A stretch of DNA of 64,000 bases from Burkholderia cepacia GG4 (GTDB lineage Bacteria > Pseudomonadota > Gammaproteobacteria > Burkholderiales > Burkholderiaceae). The position numbers and the translations under genes were made by a program. Position 1 is the first letter of the stretch. Each line of letters starts with the position of its first letter. Of this stretch, positions 48,565-57,815 are shown one piece after another. The notes under the pieces were generated by a model. That model was not told the origin of the DNA, did no database searches, and was given only the letters and a program-made list of their open reading frames with translations. The stretch spans positions 620,001-684,000 of the forward strand of contig NC_018514.1 of the NCBI RefSeq assembly GCF_000292915.1. The letters run 5' to 3'.

Positions 48565-48967
48565 GGCGGGTGTCTCCGGTTTGTTGTTGTCTGCGGTGGA
48601 CGGCGCGTTTTCGACGGCGCGGCTGCGGCCATTATCCGGAAGAACGGGCGGGTAAAAACCGGCGAATCCTTCTAGGCGCGGCATGGCGACGGTTGCGACG
48701 GTGCGGCGGTGCCGGCTCGGGCCATGCGGTGCCGGTGCATCTGCCGCCGCGCCGCTTGTTCCGATGCGCTTGCCCCGGTCGAACCGGGGCAACGCTGCGG
48801 TTTCGGCTTGCTATCATCGCCGCGTATCGACGTTGCCCGCCCGGCCGCGCTACAGGGTTCGCAGGCCGGCGCGACGGCCGCGCCCGGCGAGGGCATGCCG
48901 CCGCGTTTTCAATGAATCCGTGCCGGGTCCCGCCAGCGCGCCTGACGCAGTGGCTGGCCCGGTCCTC

Positions 48968-49948
48968 ATGACCAACAGGTTCGACATGACCGAACTGCTC
49001 CACGGCGACGGCGCGATCCGTCGCACGACGCCATACGGCTCCTCGATCGAAAACACCTATGCGGGCGTACTGTCGTTCATGCGCCGCAACTATTCGCGCG
49101 CGCTCGACGGCGTCGACGTCGCGATTTCCGGCGTGCCGCTCGACCTCGCGACGACCTATCGCTCGGGCGCGCGGCTCGGGCCGGCCGCGATCCGCGCGGC
49201 GAGCGTGCAGCTCGCGGAGCTCAATCCGTATCCGTGGGGCTTCGATCCGTTCGACGATCTCGCGGCGATCGATTACGGCGACTGCTGGTTCGATGCGCAC
49301 AACCCGCTGTCGATCAGGCCGGCGATCGTCGAGCATGCACGCACGATCCTGCGCTCCGGCGCGAAGATGCTGACGCTCGGCGGCGATCACTACATCACGT
49401 ATCCGCTACTGGTCGCGCACGCGGAGCGCTACGGCAAGCCGTTGTCGCTGATCCACTTCGACGCGCACTGCGATACGTGGGCCGACGACGAGCCGGACAG
49501 CCTCAATCACGGCACGATGTTCTACAAGGCGGTCAAGGAAGGGCTGATCGATCCGGCGACATCGGTGCAGGTCGGCATCCGCACGTGGAACGACGATTTC
49601 CTCGGGATCGAGCGGCTCGATGCCGCGTGGGTGCATGAGCATGGTCCGCGCGCGGCGGTGGAGCGGATCGTCGACATCGTCGGCGCGCGGCCCGCATACC
49701 TGACGTTCGATATCGACTGTCTCGATCCGGCGTTCGCGCCCGGTACGGGGACGCCGGTCGCGGGCGGGTTGTCGTCCGCGCAGGCGCTCGCGATCGTGCG
49801 TGCGCTCGGCGCGGTGAATCTGGTCGGTGCGGATGTCGTCGAGGTCGCGCCGGCTTACGATCACGCGGATATCACGGCGATTGCCGCTGCGCATGTTGCG
49901 TGTGATTTGCTGTGTCTGTGGCGGCAGAAGAAGGTGGCGGGGCGTTGA
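48968..49948 (+). CDS. speB: Agmatinase / ureohydrolase
   Basis: Mn-dependent ureohydrolase of 326 residues. The metal ligands are in GGDHYITYPLL (near 139), HFDAHCDTW (near 163) and TFDIDCLDPAFAPGTGTP (near 247), all intact. Arg/Ser substrate loop features fit agmatinase (agmatine to putrescine plus urea) better than arginase, though guanidinobutyrase is possible. ATG 48968 is used. A terminator follows the stop. Confidence 0.87.
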   Translation: MTNRFDMTELLHGDGAIRRTTPYGSSIENTYAGVLSFMRRNYSRALDGVDVAISGVPLDLATTYRSGARLGPAAIRAASVQLAELNPYPWGFDPFDDLAAIDYGDCWFDAHNPLSIRPAIVEHARTILRSGAKMLTLGGDHYITYPLLVAHAERYGKPLSLIHFDAHCDTWADDEPDSLNHGTMFYKAVKEGLIDPATSVQVGIRTWNDDFLGIERLDAAWVHEHGPRAAVERIVDIVGARPAYLTFDIDCLDPAFAPGTGTPVAGGLSSAQALAIVRALGAVNLVGADVVEVAPAYDHADITAIAAAHVACDLLCLWRQKKVAGR

Positions 49949-49984
49949 AGGGGGGAGGCCGGCTTGCACGGTCATGCAATGCAA

Positions 49985-50020
49985 AAGGCCGGCGGGCCGG
50001 GTGGCCGCCGGCCTTCTTTC
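49985..50020 (+). terminator. Rho-independent terminator after the agmatinase gene
   Basis: AAGGCCGGCGG (49985-49995) pairs with CCGCCGGCCTT (50005-50015) around a 9-base loop, followed by CTTTC. Confidence 0.8.
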
Positions 50021-50375
50021 ATGCGCAGCGCGCAACTTCGACTGATCGATGGCCGTGGGTGGCTTGCTTGCCGTGGGGCGAGCTGAAAAGCTCGTCGTGC
50101 GTTTTCGTGGATGGTGCTTTCCGACCCGTTGCCGCCGGTCGCGCTGTCAGGGGTTCAACGGCAGGTAACAGCGTGGTCCGGTCATCGAAGCCGGCCTTTC
50201 GGGGACGGCAGTTCGGCCTTTTCCGACACTGAGGTAGCGTTGCTATGGCGGCTACTCGCCGAATACTGCCCAATAAGCCTTCAATTCATGACGCAGTCGA
50301 TCGAGGAACATCCCCCGAAGATGGCTCCGATCGAGGTCGAGTTCCGCGTTCGCAAAACCGGTCCCCCACCAGGAT
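50021..50375. other. Intergenic region, 355 bp
   Basis: Lies between the agmatinase terminator and the end of the J-domain gene. The open frames are short and Arg/Ser-rich. GC is lower from about 50220 to 50375. I find no gene, RNA or repeat. Confidence 0.45.
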
Positions 50376-51020
50376 TCACGAGCGCAGCCCGAACACGCCG
50401 TGCCACAGAGCGCTGAAAAAGTCCGCATGCGCGCGTTCGTGACTCCTTCCCGCGTCGCTATTTGGCGCCGGCGCCGATTGCGGCATCTCGTCCGACTCCG
50501 GGGCGGCCTGCGCCGACGCCGACCGTGGCGCCCTCTCGTCGCATGGCGGCATCTGCTCATCACGCTGTGCGTCCTGGGATGCGCCTGGCTGGCGCGACGC
50601 ATGCAGCTCGACCACGCTGCCGGCAATGCGCTCGGCGAGCTGCACATCGCAATCACGGCCGAGCAGAACGCCGAACACGACGGCGCGGTTGTGCCCTTGC
50701 TCGGCGAAGCGCATCGCCAATGTCACGAACCGCGCATATTCCGCTTCGCGCTCCGCCTTCAAGCGCTCCTCTTCTTCTTCGCGAAGCCGTGCGTGACGGA
50801 GCATTTCCTCAGCATAAACGGTGTCGTAGATGCGGCGCTGCTCCGGGTCCGAGAGAATTGCGTAAGCTTCCTTGATCTCCTGAAATCGCGCATGCGCGTC
50901 CGCTTCGCATCCGACGTTGCGGTCGGGATGCGCTTTCATCGCTGCCTTTCGGTAGCCGCGCTTGATTTCCTCGTCGGTGGCGTCCTCGCACACACCAAGC
51001 ATTTCATACAATGTCGTCAT
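50376..51020 (-). CDS. J-domain co-chaperone
   Basis: A 214-residue protein with an N-terminal J domain (residues 1-68: [10 protein letters not shown]31-P32-D33, [21 protein letters not shown]). A charged coiled coil follows ([17 protein letters not shown], about 78-95), then a Ser/Pro/Asp-rich tail. It lacks the Gly/Phe and zinc-finger regions of DnaJ, so it is a type III J protein that should stimulate an Hsp70 for a specific client. Monocistronic. Confidence 0.9.
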   Translation of the reverse strand: MTTLYEMLGVCEDATDEEIKRGYRKAAMKAHPDRNVGCEADAHARFQEIKEAYAILSDPEQRRIYDTVYAEEMLRHARLREEEEERLKAEREAEYARFVTLAMRFAEQGHNRAVVFGVLLGRDCDVQLAERIAGSVVELHASRQPGASQDAQRDEQMPPCDERAPRSASAQAAPESDEMPQSAPAPNSDAGRSHERAHADFFSALWHGVFGLRS

Positions 51021-51291
51021 TGTGCGTCGGGATGAAAGTCGGATCGCGTTGATCGTAGCATGTCGCCGAGCGCCAATCCGTCGGGTTGAGGGTTCACCAG
51101 GTTCCGAACGCCATGAGTGCAGGTCAGGGGGGCGCTTTGGCCGATGACGAGATCTGAATCATTCTCGTCGGAACGGCCGTTTGCCGACTGGAGCTGTCGC
51201 TCGAGTGTCCGAAGGAGCATGCAGGCGAACGACGCTTCATGGCCGAACGCCGACAGCACGCCCGACGTTCCCCGCAAATTCGGGAAGAGCC

Positions 51292-51325
51292 AAAAAAGGC
51301 CGCCGGGCAGGGCACCCGTCGGCCT
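51292..51325 (-). terminator. Rho-independent terminator after the ssuA-like gene
   Basis: On the minus strand, AGGCCGACGGG and CCCGGCGGCCT form a stem with one mismatch and a 7-base loop, followed by five to six T. Confidence 0.8.
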
Positions 51326-51350
51326 GTTCCAAATGAGCGCGCGCTGCGCG

Positions 51351-52331
51351 TTACTTTGCCGCCAGCGCCGTTGCCACGCGCTTGTCGGTCCACGCGTTAT
51401 CCGCGACGCTCAGCTTCTGCGGAATCAGCTTCGCCGCGTAGAACGCATCGGCCACTCCCTGCTGCACCGCGACGATCTTCTCGTCGACCGGCACCGCGCC
51501 GAACGGCACGTGCTTGATCCACGTTTCCACGAGCGGCAGCGGCAGGCCGACCTTCGGCGCGATCAGCGCGGCGGTTTCCGCCGGGTGCCCGTTGACCCAC
51601 AGCCCCGTCTCACGCGCCTGCTTCAGGATCGCACCGACCACGTCGGCATGCTGGTCAGCGAAATCACGCGTCGCCTCGTAGAAGTTGTTCGCGGGCGTGA
51701 GGCCCGTGTAGTCGGACAGCGTGCGGATCTTCAGCGAATTCTGCGCGGCCGCGTAGTACGGGTCCCACACGGCCCATGCATCGACGTTGCCGCTCTCGAA
51801 CGCGGCGCGCGCGTCGGCGGGCGGCAGGTACACGGGGCGGATTTCGTCGTAGCGCACGCCGGCCTTTTTCAGCGCTTCGAGCAGCAGGTAGTTCGCGCTC
51901 GAGCCTTTCTGCAGCGCGACCTTCTTGCCGCGCAGGTCGGCGAGTGAACGGACCGGCGAACCGGCTTTCTCGAACACGGCTTCGTTGTGCGGCGATGGCG
52001 GTTCCGCGCCGACGTACACGAAGCGCACGCCAGCCGCCTGCGCGAACACCGGCGGCGGCGCGCCCGTATAGCCGAAGTCGATGCTGTTCGCGTTCAGCGC
52101 TTCGAGCAGTTGCGGGCCGGCGGGGAATTCGAACCACTGGACGTTGTAGCCGAGCGGCTTGAGGCGCGCTTCGAGCGAGCCCTGCGCCTTGATGATCGAC
52201 AGCAGGCCGGCCTTCTGGTAGCCGATGCGCACGAACTTGTCGGCGCTGCCCTGCGCGAACGCCGATGTGGCGGCGACGGCGACGAGCGCCGTCGCGGCGG
52301 TGCGGGTGATCCAGCGGGTGAAACGAATCAT
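51351..52331 (-). CDS. ssuA: Sulfonate-type ABC transporter substrate-binding protein, orphan
   Basis: A 326-residue periplasmic binding protein of the SsuA/TauA family. A signal peptide ends near residue 26 (TSAFA-QGS). RIGYQKAGLLSIIKAQGSLE, NSIDFGYTGAPPP and LPPADARAAFESGNVDAWAVWDPY are family signatures. No permease or ATPase gene adjoins it, and a terminator follows at once, so it must pair with a transporter encoded elsewhere. Probably expressed under sulfur limitation, though no Cbl/CysB site was confirmed. Confidence 0.9.
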   Translation of the reverse strand: MIRFTRWITRTAATALVAVAATSAFAQGSADKFVRIGYQKAGLLSIIKAQGSLEARLKPLGYNVQWFEFPAGPQLLEALNANSIDFGYTGAPPPVFAQAAGVRFVYVGAEPPSPHNEAVFEKAGSPVRSLADLRGKKVALQKGSSANYLLLEALKKAGVRYDEIRPVYLPPADARAAFESGNVDAWAVWDPYYAAAQNSLKIRTLSDYTGLTPANNFYEATRDFADQHADVVGAILKQARETGLWVNGHPAETAALIAPKVGLPLPLVETWIKHVPFGAVPVDEKIVAVQQGVADAFYAAKLIPQKLSVADNAWTDKRVATALAAK

Positions 52332-52454
52332 CGAACGGACTCCATGCGAAACGTCTTCGGGGAGCGGCGCGTGCCGCTCGGTTGGAAGAATCGTCGCATG
52401 GGCGGTCGGGCCCGCAAACGAAGCATTGCCGATATGAATATGGCGGCGGCGGAC

Positions 52455-53294
52455 CTATGCTTTGTCGCCGTCGCCTTGCGGATCGGGCGTGCCGGCCTGG
52501 CGCGCCGCTTCGTCGCTGAGTTTCTTGTCGAGGATCGTCGCGACGCGGCCGCCGAGATATGCACTCGCCGCGTTCTCGAGCGCGCGGTTCGTCTCGCCTT
52601 CGACGAACGCGGCCGCGAGCGGGCGCAGGCGCCAGATTGCATCGACGAGCGCGGGCACGTCGTTGGCAGGCGGCAGCGTGCCTTCGTCGTAGCGGTCGAG
52701 CCGCTTCACGACGAGATCGACGAGCAGCCGCGCGATCGCGTCGAAGTGCGGCCGCGCGAGGCTGATCACGTCGAGCAGCTCGCGCGGCGGGATGCCTTCC
52801 TTTGTCATCGCGGCGGCCGCTTCGAGCAGCGCGGGGCTTTTCGCGACGAACGACAGGCCGCGCCGTTCGAGCAGACCGAGTTCGGTCACGCGCGACAGCT
52901 GCGACGCCGTCTGCGGGCCGAACATCTGTGCGAGCGCGGCCAGCGAGTAGGTTTTTGGCAGTTCGTGCGACCAGCGGCCGCCGATCGCGTTTTCCAGGCC
53001 GAGGATCGAGCGCAGGTCGTGGCCTTCGTCGATCGCCTTGATCAGATCCTGGATGTTCGACAGCGTGTAGCCGCGCGCGAGCAGGTGGTTGATCAGCTTC
53101 AGGCGCGCGACGTGCGTGTCGTCATAGATGCCGACGCGCCCGCGCTTCTCGGGCGGCGCGAGCAACCCGCGATCCTGGTACGCACGAACGTTGCGCACGG
53201 TCGTGTCGGACACGCGCGCGAGTTCGTCGACCGTGTACTCGTTGCGGGAATCCGCCGCGGCCTCGTCTGGCATGGTTGGAGTCTGTTTTGACAT
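52455..53294 (-). CDS. MerR-family transcriptional regulator
   Basis: A 279-residue regulator. The winged HTH is at about residues 19-88 (YTVDELARVSDTTVRNVRAY, RVGIYDDTHVARLKLI, ARGYTLSNIQDLI), followed by a coiled-coil dimerisation helix and a large helical C-terminal domain with no Cys-metal site, so it probably senses an organic ligand. It ends 124 bp from the ssuA-like start on the same strand, with no visible regulatory link. Confidence 0.88.
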   Translation of the reverse strand: MSKQTPTMPDEAAADSRNEYTVDELARVSDTTVRNVRAYQDRGLLAPPEKRGRVGIYDDTHVARLKLINHLLARGYTLSNIQDLIKAIDEGHDLRSILGLENAIGGRWSHELPKTYSLAALAQMFGPQTASQLSRVTELGLLERRGLSFVAKSPALLEAAAAMTKEGIPPRELLDVISLARPHFDAIARLLVDLVVKRLDRYDEGTLPPANDVPALVDAIWRLRPLAAAFVEGETNRALENAASAYLGGRVATILDKKLSDEAARQAGTPDPQGDGDKA

Positions 53295-53303
53295 GCGGCC
53301 ATT

Positions 53304-53864
53304 CTAGCGCGACGCGGCAGGCTCGGGCGAGGCGGGGAGCGTGCGTGCGCCGTCGCCGAGCGCGCGCTGCATCAGCGCGGTGTCGATCCAGCGGCCATGC
53401 TTGAAACCGACCGCCTTCAGCACGCCCGCCGGCTCGAAACCGAACGCGCGGTGCAGCGACGTCGAGCCGCCGGTGCCGCCGTCGGCGATCACCGCGATCA
53501 TCTGCCGCCACGGGCCGGTCTCGCACCGCGCGAGCAAAGCCGCGAGCAGCGCGCGGCCGATGCCGTGGCCGCGCTGTGTGTCGTCGATGTAGATCGAATC
53601 TTCGATCGTGTGGCGGTACGCGCTGCGCGTGCGGTACGGCGTCGCATACGCGTAGCCGGCGATGCGGCCGTCGCATTCGGCGACGAGATACGGCAGCCCG
53701 TCGCGCAGCACCGCGTCGCGACGCGCGCGCAACGCGTCGACGTCGGGCGGCGTCTCCTCGAACGACGCGACGCTGTGGCGCACGTGGTGCGCGTAGATCG
53801 CGTGAATGGCGTCGAGATCGGCATCGGTCGCGTCGCGGACGACGCAGGCGGGAGCGGCAGGCAT
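53304..53864 (-). CDS. GNAT acetyltransferase, phosphinothricin-acetyltransferase-like
   Basis: A 186-residue N-acetyltransferase of the PAT/Bar group: VRDATDADLDAIHAIYAHHV at the start, SVASFEE near residue 36, the acetyl-CoA loop QRGHGIGRALLAALL near 103 and HRAFGFEPAGVLKAVGFKHGRW near 145. Members acetylate phosphinothricin, methionine sulfone or related amino acids. ATG 53864 fits the family start. It runs on the same strand as the LysR gene above it and ends 9 bp before the MerR start. Confidence 0.87.
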   Translation of the reverse strand: MPAAPACVVRDATDADLDAIHAIYAHHVRHSVASFEETPPDVDALRARRDAVLRDGLPYLVAECDGRIAGYAYATPYRTRSAYRHTIEDSIYIDDTQRGHGIGRALLAALLARCETGPWRQMIAVIADGGTGGSTSLHRAFGFEPAGVLKAVGFKHGRWIDTALMQRALGDGARTLPASPEPAASR

Positions 53865-53943
53865 GGTGGCGGAGCGGGCGGACGAAATCGCTACTATGCC
53901 GGCCGTCGGGCAGCGCGGTAAAGGCGTCGGCCGCGTGGCATGC

Positions 53944-54894
53944 CTACAGGTGGCCGTCTGCGTCGCGAACCGCGTCGGCGATTGCGTCGGCGACGCGCTG
54001 CACGCGCGGCGACCGGCGCACGTCCGGGTGGACGACGAGCCAGATCTCGCGCTCGACATCGCAGCGGGGCAAGGACGTCAGTTCGACGAGCGGCGCGGCG
54101 GCCGACCACGACGCATCGGCCGCGGCCCCCGTGCCCGCGCCGCTGGCCGTCGTATCGACGAGAAAGCGCGGCAGCAACGCGATGCCCGCGCCGGCCACGC
54201 ACGCGTGATGCAGCGCGGCGAGATCGTTGGCGATGAACGCGAAGCGACGCCCGGCCGCGAACCGTTCGAGCCACTGCTGTTGCGGCATTTGCGCGAGCGC
54301 GTCGTCGTAGCCGAGAAACGTCCACGTGTCGGGCGGCGCGGCAGCCCATTCCGGCGCCGCGCACAGCGCGAAGCGCATCGTGCCGAGCCGGCGCGCGGCG
54401 AGCCCCGGCTCGCTCGGCCGCGACAGGCGCACTGCAAGGTCAGCTTCGCGCGCGTACAGGTTGGCCGCATGCATCTCGCCCATCAGGTCGATCCGCAGCG
54501 CCGGCCACGCGCGCTGCGCGCGGGCAAGCCGCGGCGCGAGGAAGTGGCTCGCAAACACCGGCGACGCCGACACGCGCACGACGCCGTCGAGTGCCGCCGC
54601 CCCCTGCGCGGCGCGCGCGAGCGCGTGCACGTCGGCTTCGACGCGGGCCGCGTGCTCGGCGAGCTGCAGCCCTTCGTCGGTCGGCGGCCAGCCGCGCGGC
54701 AGCCGGTCGAACAGCCGGATGCCGAGCGCGGACTCCAGCGCGTCGATGCGCCGCGCGACCGTCGAATGCTGGACCTGCAGCGCCCGCGCGGCGGCCGACA
54801 GGCTGCCGCCGCGCATCACCGCGAGGAAATAGCGAAGGTCGTCCCAGCTCATCGGCAGCACGGACGCAGGCGTTGGATCGGTCGAATTTTGCAC
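53944..54894 (-). CDS. LysR-family transcriptional regulator
   Basis: A 316-residue LTTR. The HTH is at about residues 17-76 (WDDLRYFLAVMRGGSLSAAARAL, HSTVARRIDALESALGIRLFDR), and the effector domain follows (VRVSASPVFASHFLAP onward). GTG 54894 is the outer start; ATG 54852 (MSWDDLRYF) is equally plausible. It is divergent from the quinone oxidoreductase gene, the classic arrangement for an LTTR and its target. Confidence 0.88.
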   Translation of the reverse strand: MQNSTDPTPASVLPMSWDDLRYFLAVMRGGSLSAAARALQVQHSTVARRIDALESALGIRLFDRLPRGWPPTDEGLQLAEHAARVEADVHALARAAQGAAALDGVVRVSASPVFASHFLAPRLARAQRAWPALRIDLMGEMHAANLYAREADLAVRLSRPSEPGLAARRLGTMRFALCAAPEWAAAPPDTWTFLGYDDALAQMPQQQWLERFAAGRRFAFIANDLAALHHACVAGAGIALLPRFLVDTTASGAGTGAAADASWSAAAPLVELTSLPRCDVEREIWLVVHPDVRRSPRVQRVADAIADAVRDADGHL

Positions 54895-54932
54895 AGTAGA
54901 TGGGCGAGTAATGGGGATTCCGATCGATTATG

Positions 54933-54950
54933 CACGATGGGATGATCGTG
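54933..54950. promoter_or_regulatory. Possible LysR site between the divergent lysR and oxidoreductase genes
   Basis: CACGAT-GGGATG-ATCGTG, a 6-6-6 inverted repeat in the 83-bp gap. Its location suits an LTTR operator, but it was recognised only by symmetry. Confidence 0.5.
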
Positions 54951-54977
54951 TCACTTCATTCGATTGCGAGGAACGTC

Positions 54978-55976
54978 ATGACCCAAGCTGCCACCGCCAT
55001 CCGGATCGGGATCGACCGCTATGGCGACGCCGGCGTGCTGCGGCGCGTCGATGCGCCGGTGGTGCCGCCCGGCGCCGGCGAGGTGCGAATTCGCCAGACC
55101 GCCGTCGGCGTGAACTTCGTCGACATCTATTTCAGGACGGGCGCGCATCCGCTGCCGGCGCTGCCGGACGCGCTCGGCGTCGAGGCGGCCGGCGTGGTCG
55201 ACGCGGTCGGGCCCGGCGTGACGGCACTCGTCGCGGGCCAGCGCGTCGCGTACGCGGGATTGCCGACCGGCAGCTACGCGAGCATGCGCACGCTGCCTGC
55301 CGAGCGGGTGGTGCCCGTGCCCGACGGCGTGAGCGATGACGCGGCCGCAGCCGGGCTGCTGAAAGGGATCACCGTCTACATGCTGCTGCGCCGCGTGCGG
55401 CAGGTCGCCACCGGCGACACCGTGCTCGTGCATGCGGCGGCCGGCGGCGTCGGGCTGCTGGCGACGCAGTGGGCGCGCGCACTCGGCGCGAGGGTGATCG
55501 GTACGGTCGGGTCGGCTGCGAAGGCGGCACTGGTGCGCGCGTACGGCGCGGAGGCGGTGGTCGACTATCGCGAGGAGGACTTTGTCGCGGCGGCGCGCGC
55601 GTTCGGCGGCGGCGCGGGCGTTGACTACGCGATCGACGGGATCGGCGGCGACGTGCTGACGCGTACGCTCGGCGCGGTCCGGCCGTTCGGGATGGTCGCG
55701 AGCATCGGGCAGGTTGCCGCGATCGGTGCGCGACAGACGATCGATCTCGACGAACTGGGGCCGGCCCGCTCGATCGCGCTGGCGCGGCCAAGCGTGCTCG
55801 GGTTCATTGCGCGTGACGTCGCGGGGTATCAGGAGGCGGCGCGCGCGACGCTCGAACGGCTCGCGGGCGGGATGCATGTGGAGATCGGCGCGCGGCTGCC
55901 GCTCGAACAGGCGGCCGACGCGCACCGGCTGCTGGCGTCGCGGCAGACGACGGGCGGGGTGGTGCTGGTGCCGTGA
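54978..55976 (+). CDS. Quinone oxidoreductase (zeta-crystallin-like)
   Basis: NADPH-dependent oxidoreductase of 332 residues from the medium-chain family without zinc: VGVNFVDIYFRTGAHPLP near residue 41, GLLKGITVYMLLRR near 125 and the NADP motif VHAAAGGVGLLATQWARALG near 150. The zinc-ligand Cys set is absent. It reduces quinones or activated alkenes in the cytoplasm. Likely under control of the divergent LysR protein. Confidence 0.9.
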   Translation: MTQAATAIRIGIDRYGDAGVLRRVDAPVVPPGAGEVRIRQTAVGVNFVDIYFRTGAHPLPALPDALGVEAAGVVDAVGPGVTALVAGQRVAYAGLPTGSYASMRTLPAERVVPVPDGVSDDAAAAGLLKGITVYMLLRRVRQVATGDTVLVHAAAGGVGLLATQWARALGARVIGTVGSAAKAALVRAYGAEAVVDYREEDFVAAARAFGGGAGVDYAIDGIGGDVLTRTLGAVRPFGMVASIGQVAAIGARQTIDLDELGPARSIALARPSVLGFIARDVAGYQEAARATLERLAGGMHVEIGARLPLEQAADAHRLLASRQTTGGVVLVP

Positions 55977-56072
55977 CGGCGGGCGGCGGGGCAACCGCGA
56001 GGCGACAGGACGGCCGCGCCTCGCGGCTTCGACGTCGGCTGCGCTGGCGCCGCGCCGCCGCCCGCCTGCCGG

Positions 56073-57602
56073 TCAGTGATGCTTGCGCAGCGGCGTGCTC
56101 TCGACGAACCACGCGAGCACGAACGCGATCGCGATCACGGCCGCCGCCGCGAGATACACCACATGCAACGACCCGGCGAACGCATGCAGGTATGCATCGC
56201 GCACGGCCTCCGGCAACAGGTGCACGGCGGCCGGGCCCAGCGCGGGCGGCAGCTCGGTGCCGGCCGGCAGCGCCTGCTGCATCCGCGACTGCAGCCCGTG
56301 CGAGAACAACGCACCGAACGCGGCGACGCCGAGCGAGCCGCCGATCGAGCGGAACAGCGTCGCCCCCGACGTCGCGACGCCCATGTGACGGAATTCGACC
56401 GTGTTCTGCACGGCGAGTGTCAGCACCGGCATCACCATGCCGAGCCCGATCCCGAGCAGCGCCATGTAGGCGTACATGGTGGGCAGCGGCGTGTCGAGCG
56501 ACAGCGTCGACAGCAGCGCCATCGCGACGCCGCCGATCAGCGTCCCCGCGATCGGAAACGGCCGATAGGTGCCGAGCCGCGAGATCAGCCGGCCGCTCGC
56601 AACCGACATCGCGAGCATCCCGCCCATCATCGGCAGCAGCTGCATCCCGGCTTGCGACGGCGTCGAGCCCTTCACGACCTGCAGGTACAGCGGAATGAAC
56701 GTGACCGAGCCGAACAGCGCGATGCCGACGACGAAACCGATCAGGCTCATCAGCACGAAGGTGCGCTGGCGGAACAGTTCGAGCGGCATGATCGGCTCGG
56801 CCGCGAGACGTTCCTCGTAGATGAAGCCGCCGATCGCGACCACGCCGAGCACGAGCGTCATCCACAGCTGCGGGGACGACCACGGCAGCAGCGAACCGCC
56901 TTCGCTCGTGAACAGGATCACGCAGGTGAGGGCCGTCGCGAGGAACGCCGCACCCATGTAGTCGATCCGGTGCTTCACGTGCGCGGTGTGCGGCCGGAAC
57001 GCGACGCCAATCACCGCGAGCGCGAGCAAGCCGAGCGGCAGGTTGATCGTGAAGATCCAGCGCCATGACAGGTGTTCGACCAGGAAGCCGCCGAGCAGCG
57101 GCCCGACGATCGTCGCGAGGCCGTACACGCCGCCGAACATTCCCTGGTAGCGTGCTCGGCGGTCGGGCGGCACCAGGTCGCCGATCGCCGCCATCGTCAC
57201 GACCATCAGCCCGCCGCCGCCGAGCCCTTGCAGCGCACGCAGCACGATCAGCTGCGTCATGTCCTGCGCGACGCCGCACAGCGCGGAGCCGGCGAGAAAC
57301 AGCACGATCGCGGCCTGCAGCACGATCTTGCGGCCGTACAGGTCGCCGAGCTTGCCGTACAGCGGCAGCACGACCGTCGAGGAAAGCAGGTACGCGGTCA
57401 CGACCCACGACAGCTGGTCGAGGCCGCCGAGCTCGCCGACGATGGTCGGCAGCGCGGTCGAAACGATCGTCTGGTCGAGCGCGGACAGCAGCATGACGAG
57501 CAGCAGCGCGGCGACGATCAGCCCGGTCGGCGCGTCGCGGTGGGCCGCGTCGGCGGCCGGCGGAGCAAGGAGGGTATCGGTTCTCATTGGAATATCTGCC
57601 AT
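56073..57602 (-). CDS. EmrB-type drug exporter, MFS DHA2 family
   Basis: A 509-residue exporter with 14 predicted helices: LLSALDQTIVSTALPTI in helix 1, SWVVTAYLL in helix 2, GKLGDLYGRK in the first loop and GPLLGGFLVEHLSWRWIF in helix 5. No adaptor (EmrA) gene lies next to it. The start is uncertain: ATG 57602 is used, ATG 57587 (MRTDTLL) would give a more normal leader, and the frame above 57602 lies inside the promoter. Confidence 0.9.
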   Translation of the reverse strand: MADIPMRTDTLLAPPAADAAHRDAPTGLIVAALLLVMLLSALDQTIVSTALPTIVGELGGLDQLSWVVTAYLLSSTVVLPLYGKLGDLYGRKIVLQAAIVLFLAGSALCGVAQDMTQLIVLRALQGLGGGGLMVVTMAAIGDLVPPDRRARYQGMFGGVYGLATIVGPLLGGFLVEHLSWRWIFTINLPLGLLALAVIGVAFRPHTAHVKHRIDYMGAAFLATALTCVILFTSEGGSLLPWSSPQLWMTLVLGVVAIGGFIYEERLAAEPIMPLELFRQRTFVLMSLIGFVVGIALFGSVTFIPLYLQVVKGSTPSQAGMQLLPMMGGMLAMSVASGRLISRLGTYRPFPIAGTLIGGVAMALLSTLSLDTPLPTMYAYMALLGIGLGMVMPVLTLAVQNTVEFRHMGVATSGATLFRSIGGSLGVAAFGALFSHGLQSRMQQALPAGTELPPALGPAAVHLLPEAVRDAYLHAFAGSLHVVYLAAAAVIAIAFVLAWFVESTPLRKHH

Positions 57603-57610
57603 GGCAGGGA

Positions 57611-57649
57611 ATTGACCGAAATATAAAGGCAATTAGTTGCCTGGTCAAT
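57611..57649 (-). promoter_or_regulatory. Exporter promoter with nested inverted repeats
   Basis: Minus strand: -35 TTGACC (57648-57643), 17-bp spacer, -10 TATATT (57625-57620). GGCAA-TTAG-TTGCC (57628-57641) fills the spacer, and ATTGACC/GGTCAAT arms flank the whole element. A repressor of the MarR or TetR type bound here would block RNA polymerase. Confidence 0.7.
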
Positions 57650-57815
57650 TTCTGCCCGGCCTCGATTTGTTGCATCGGTAACAGGAGATTGCCGGCCGGG
57701 AAATTGATCACGATCAGTCCGAAGGCGGGGCGGACTCAAGTTTTTTGCAGGCAAACCGTAATCCAGAGTGCCGCGGACCGGTTACCGCGGCACTTTTCAT
57801 CGCTCACGTCCCGTC

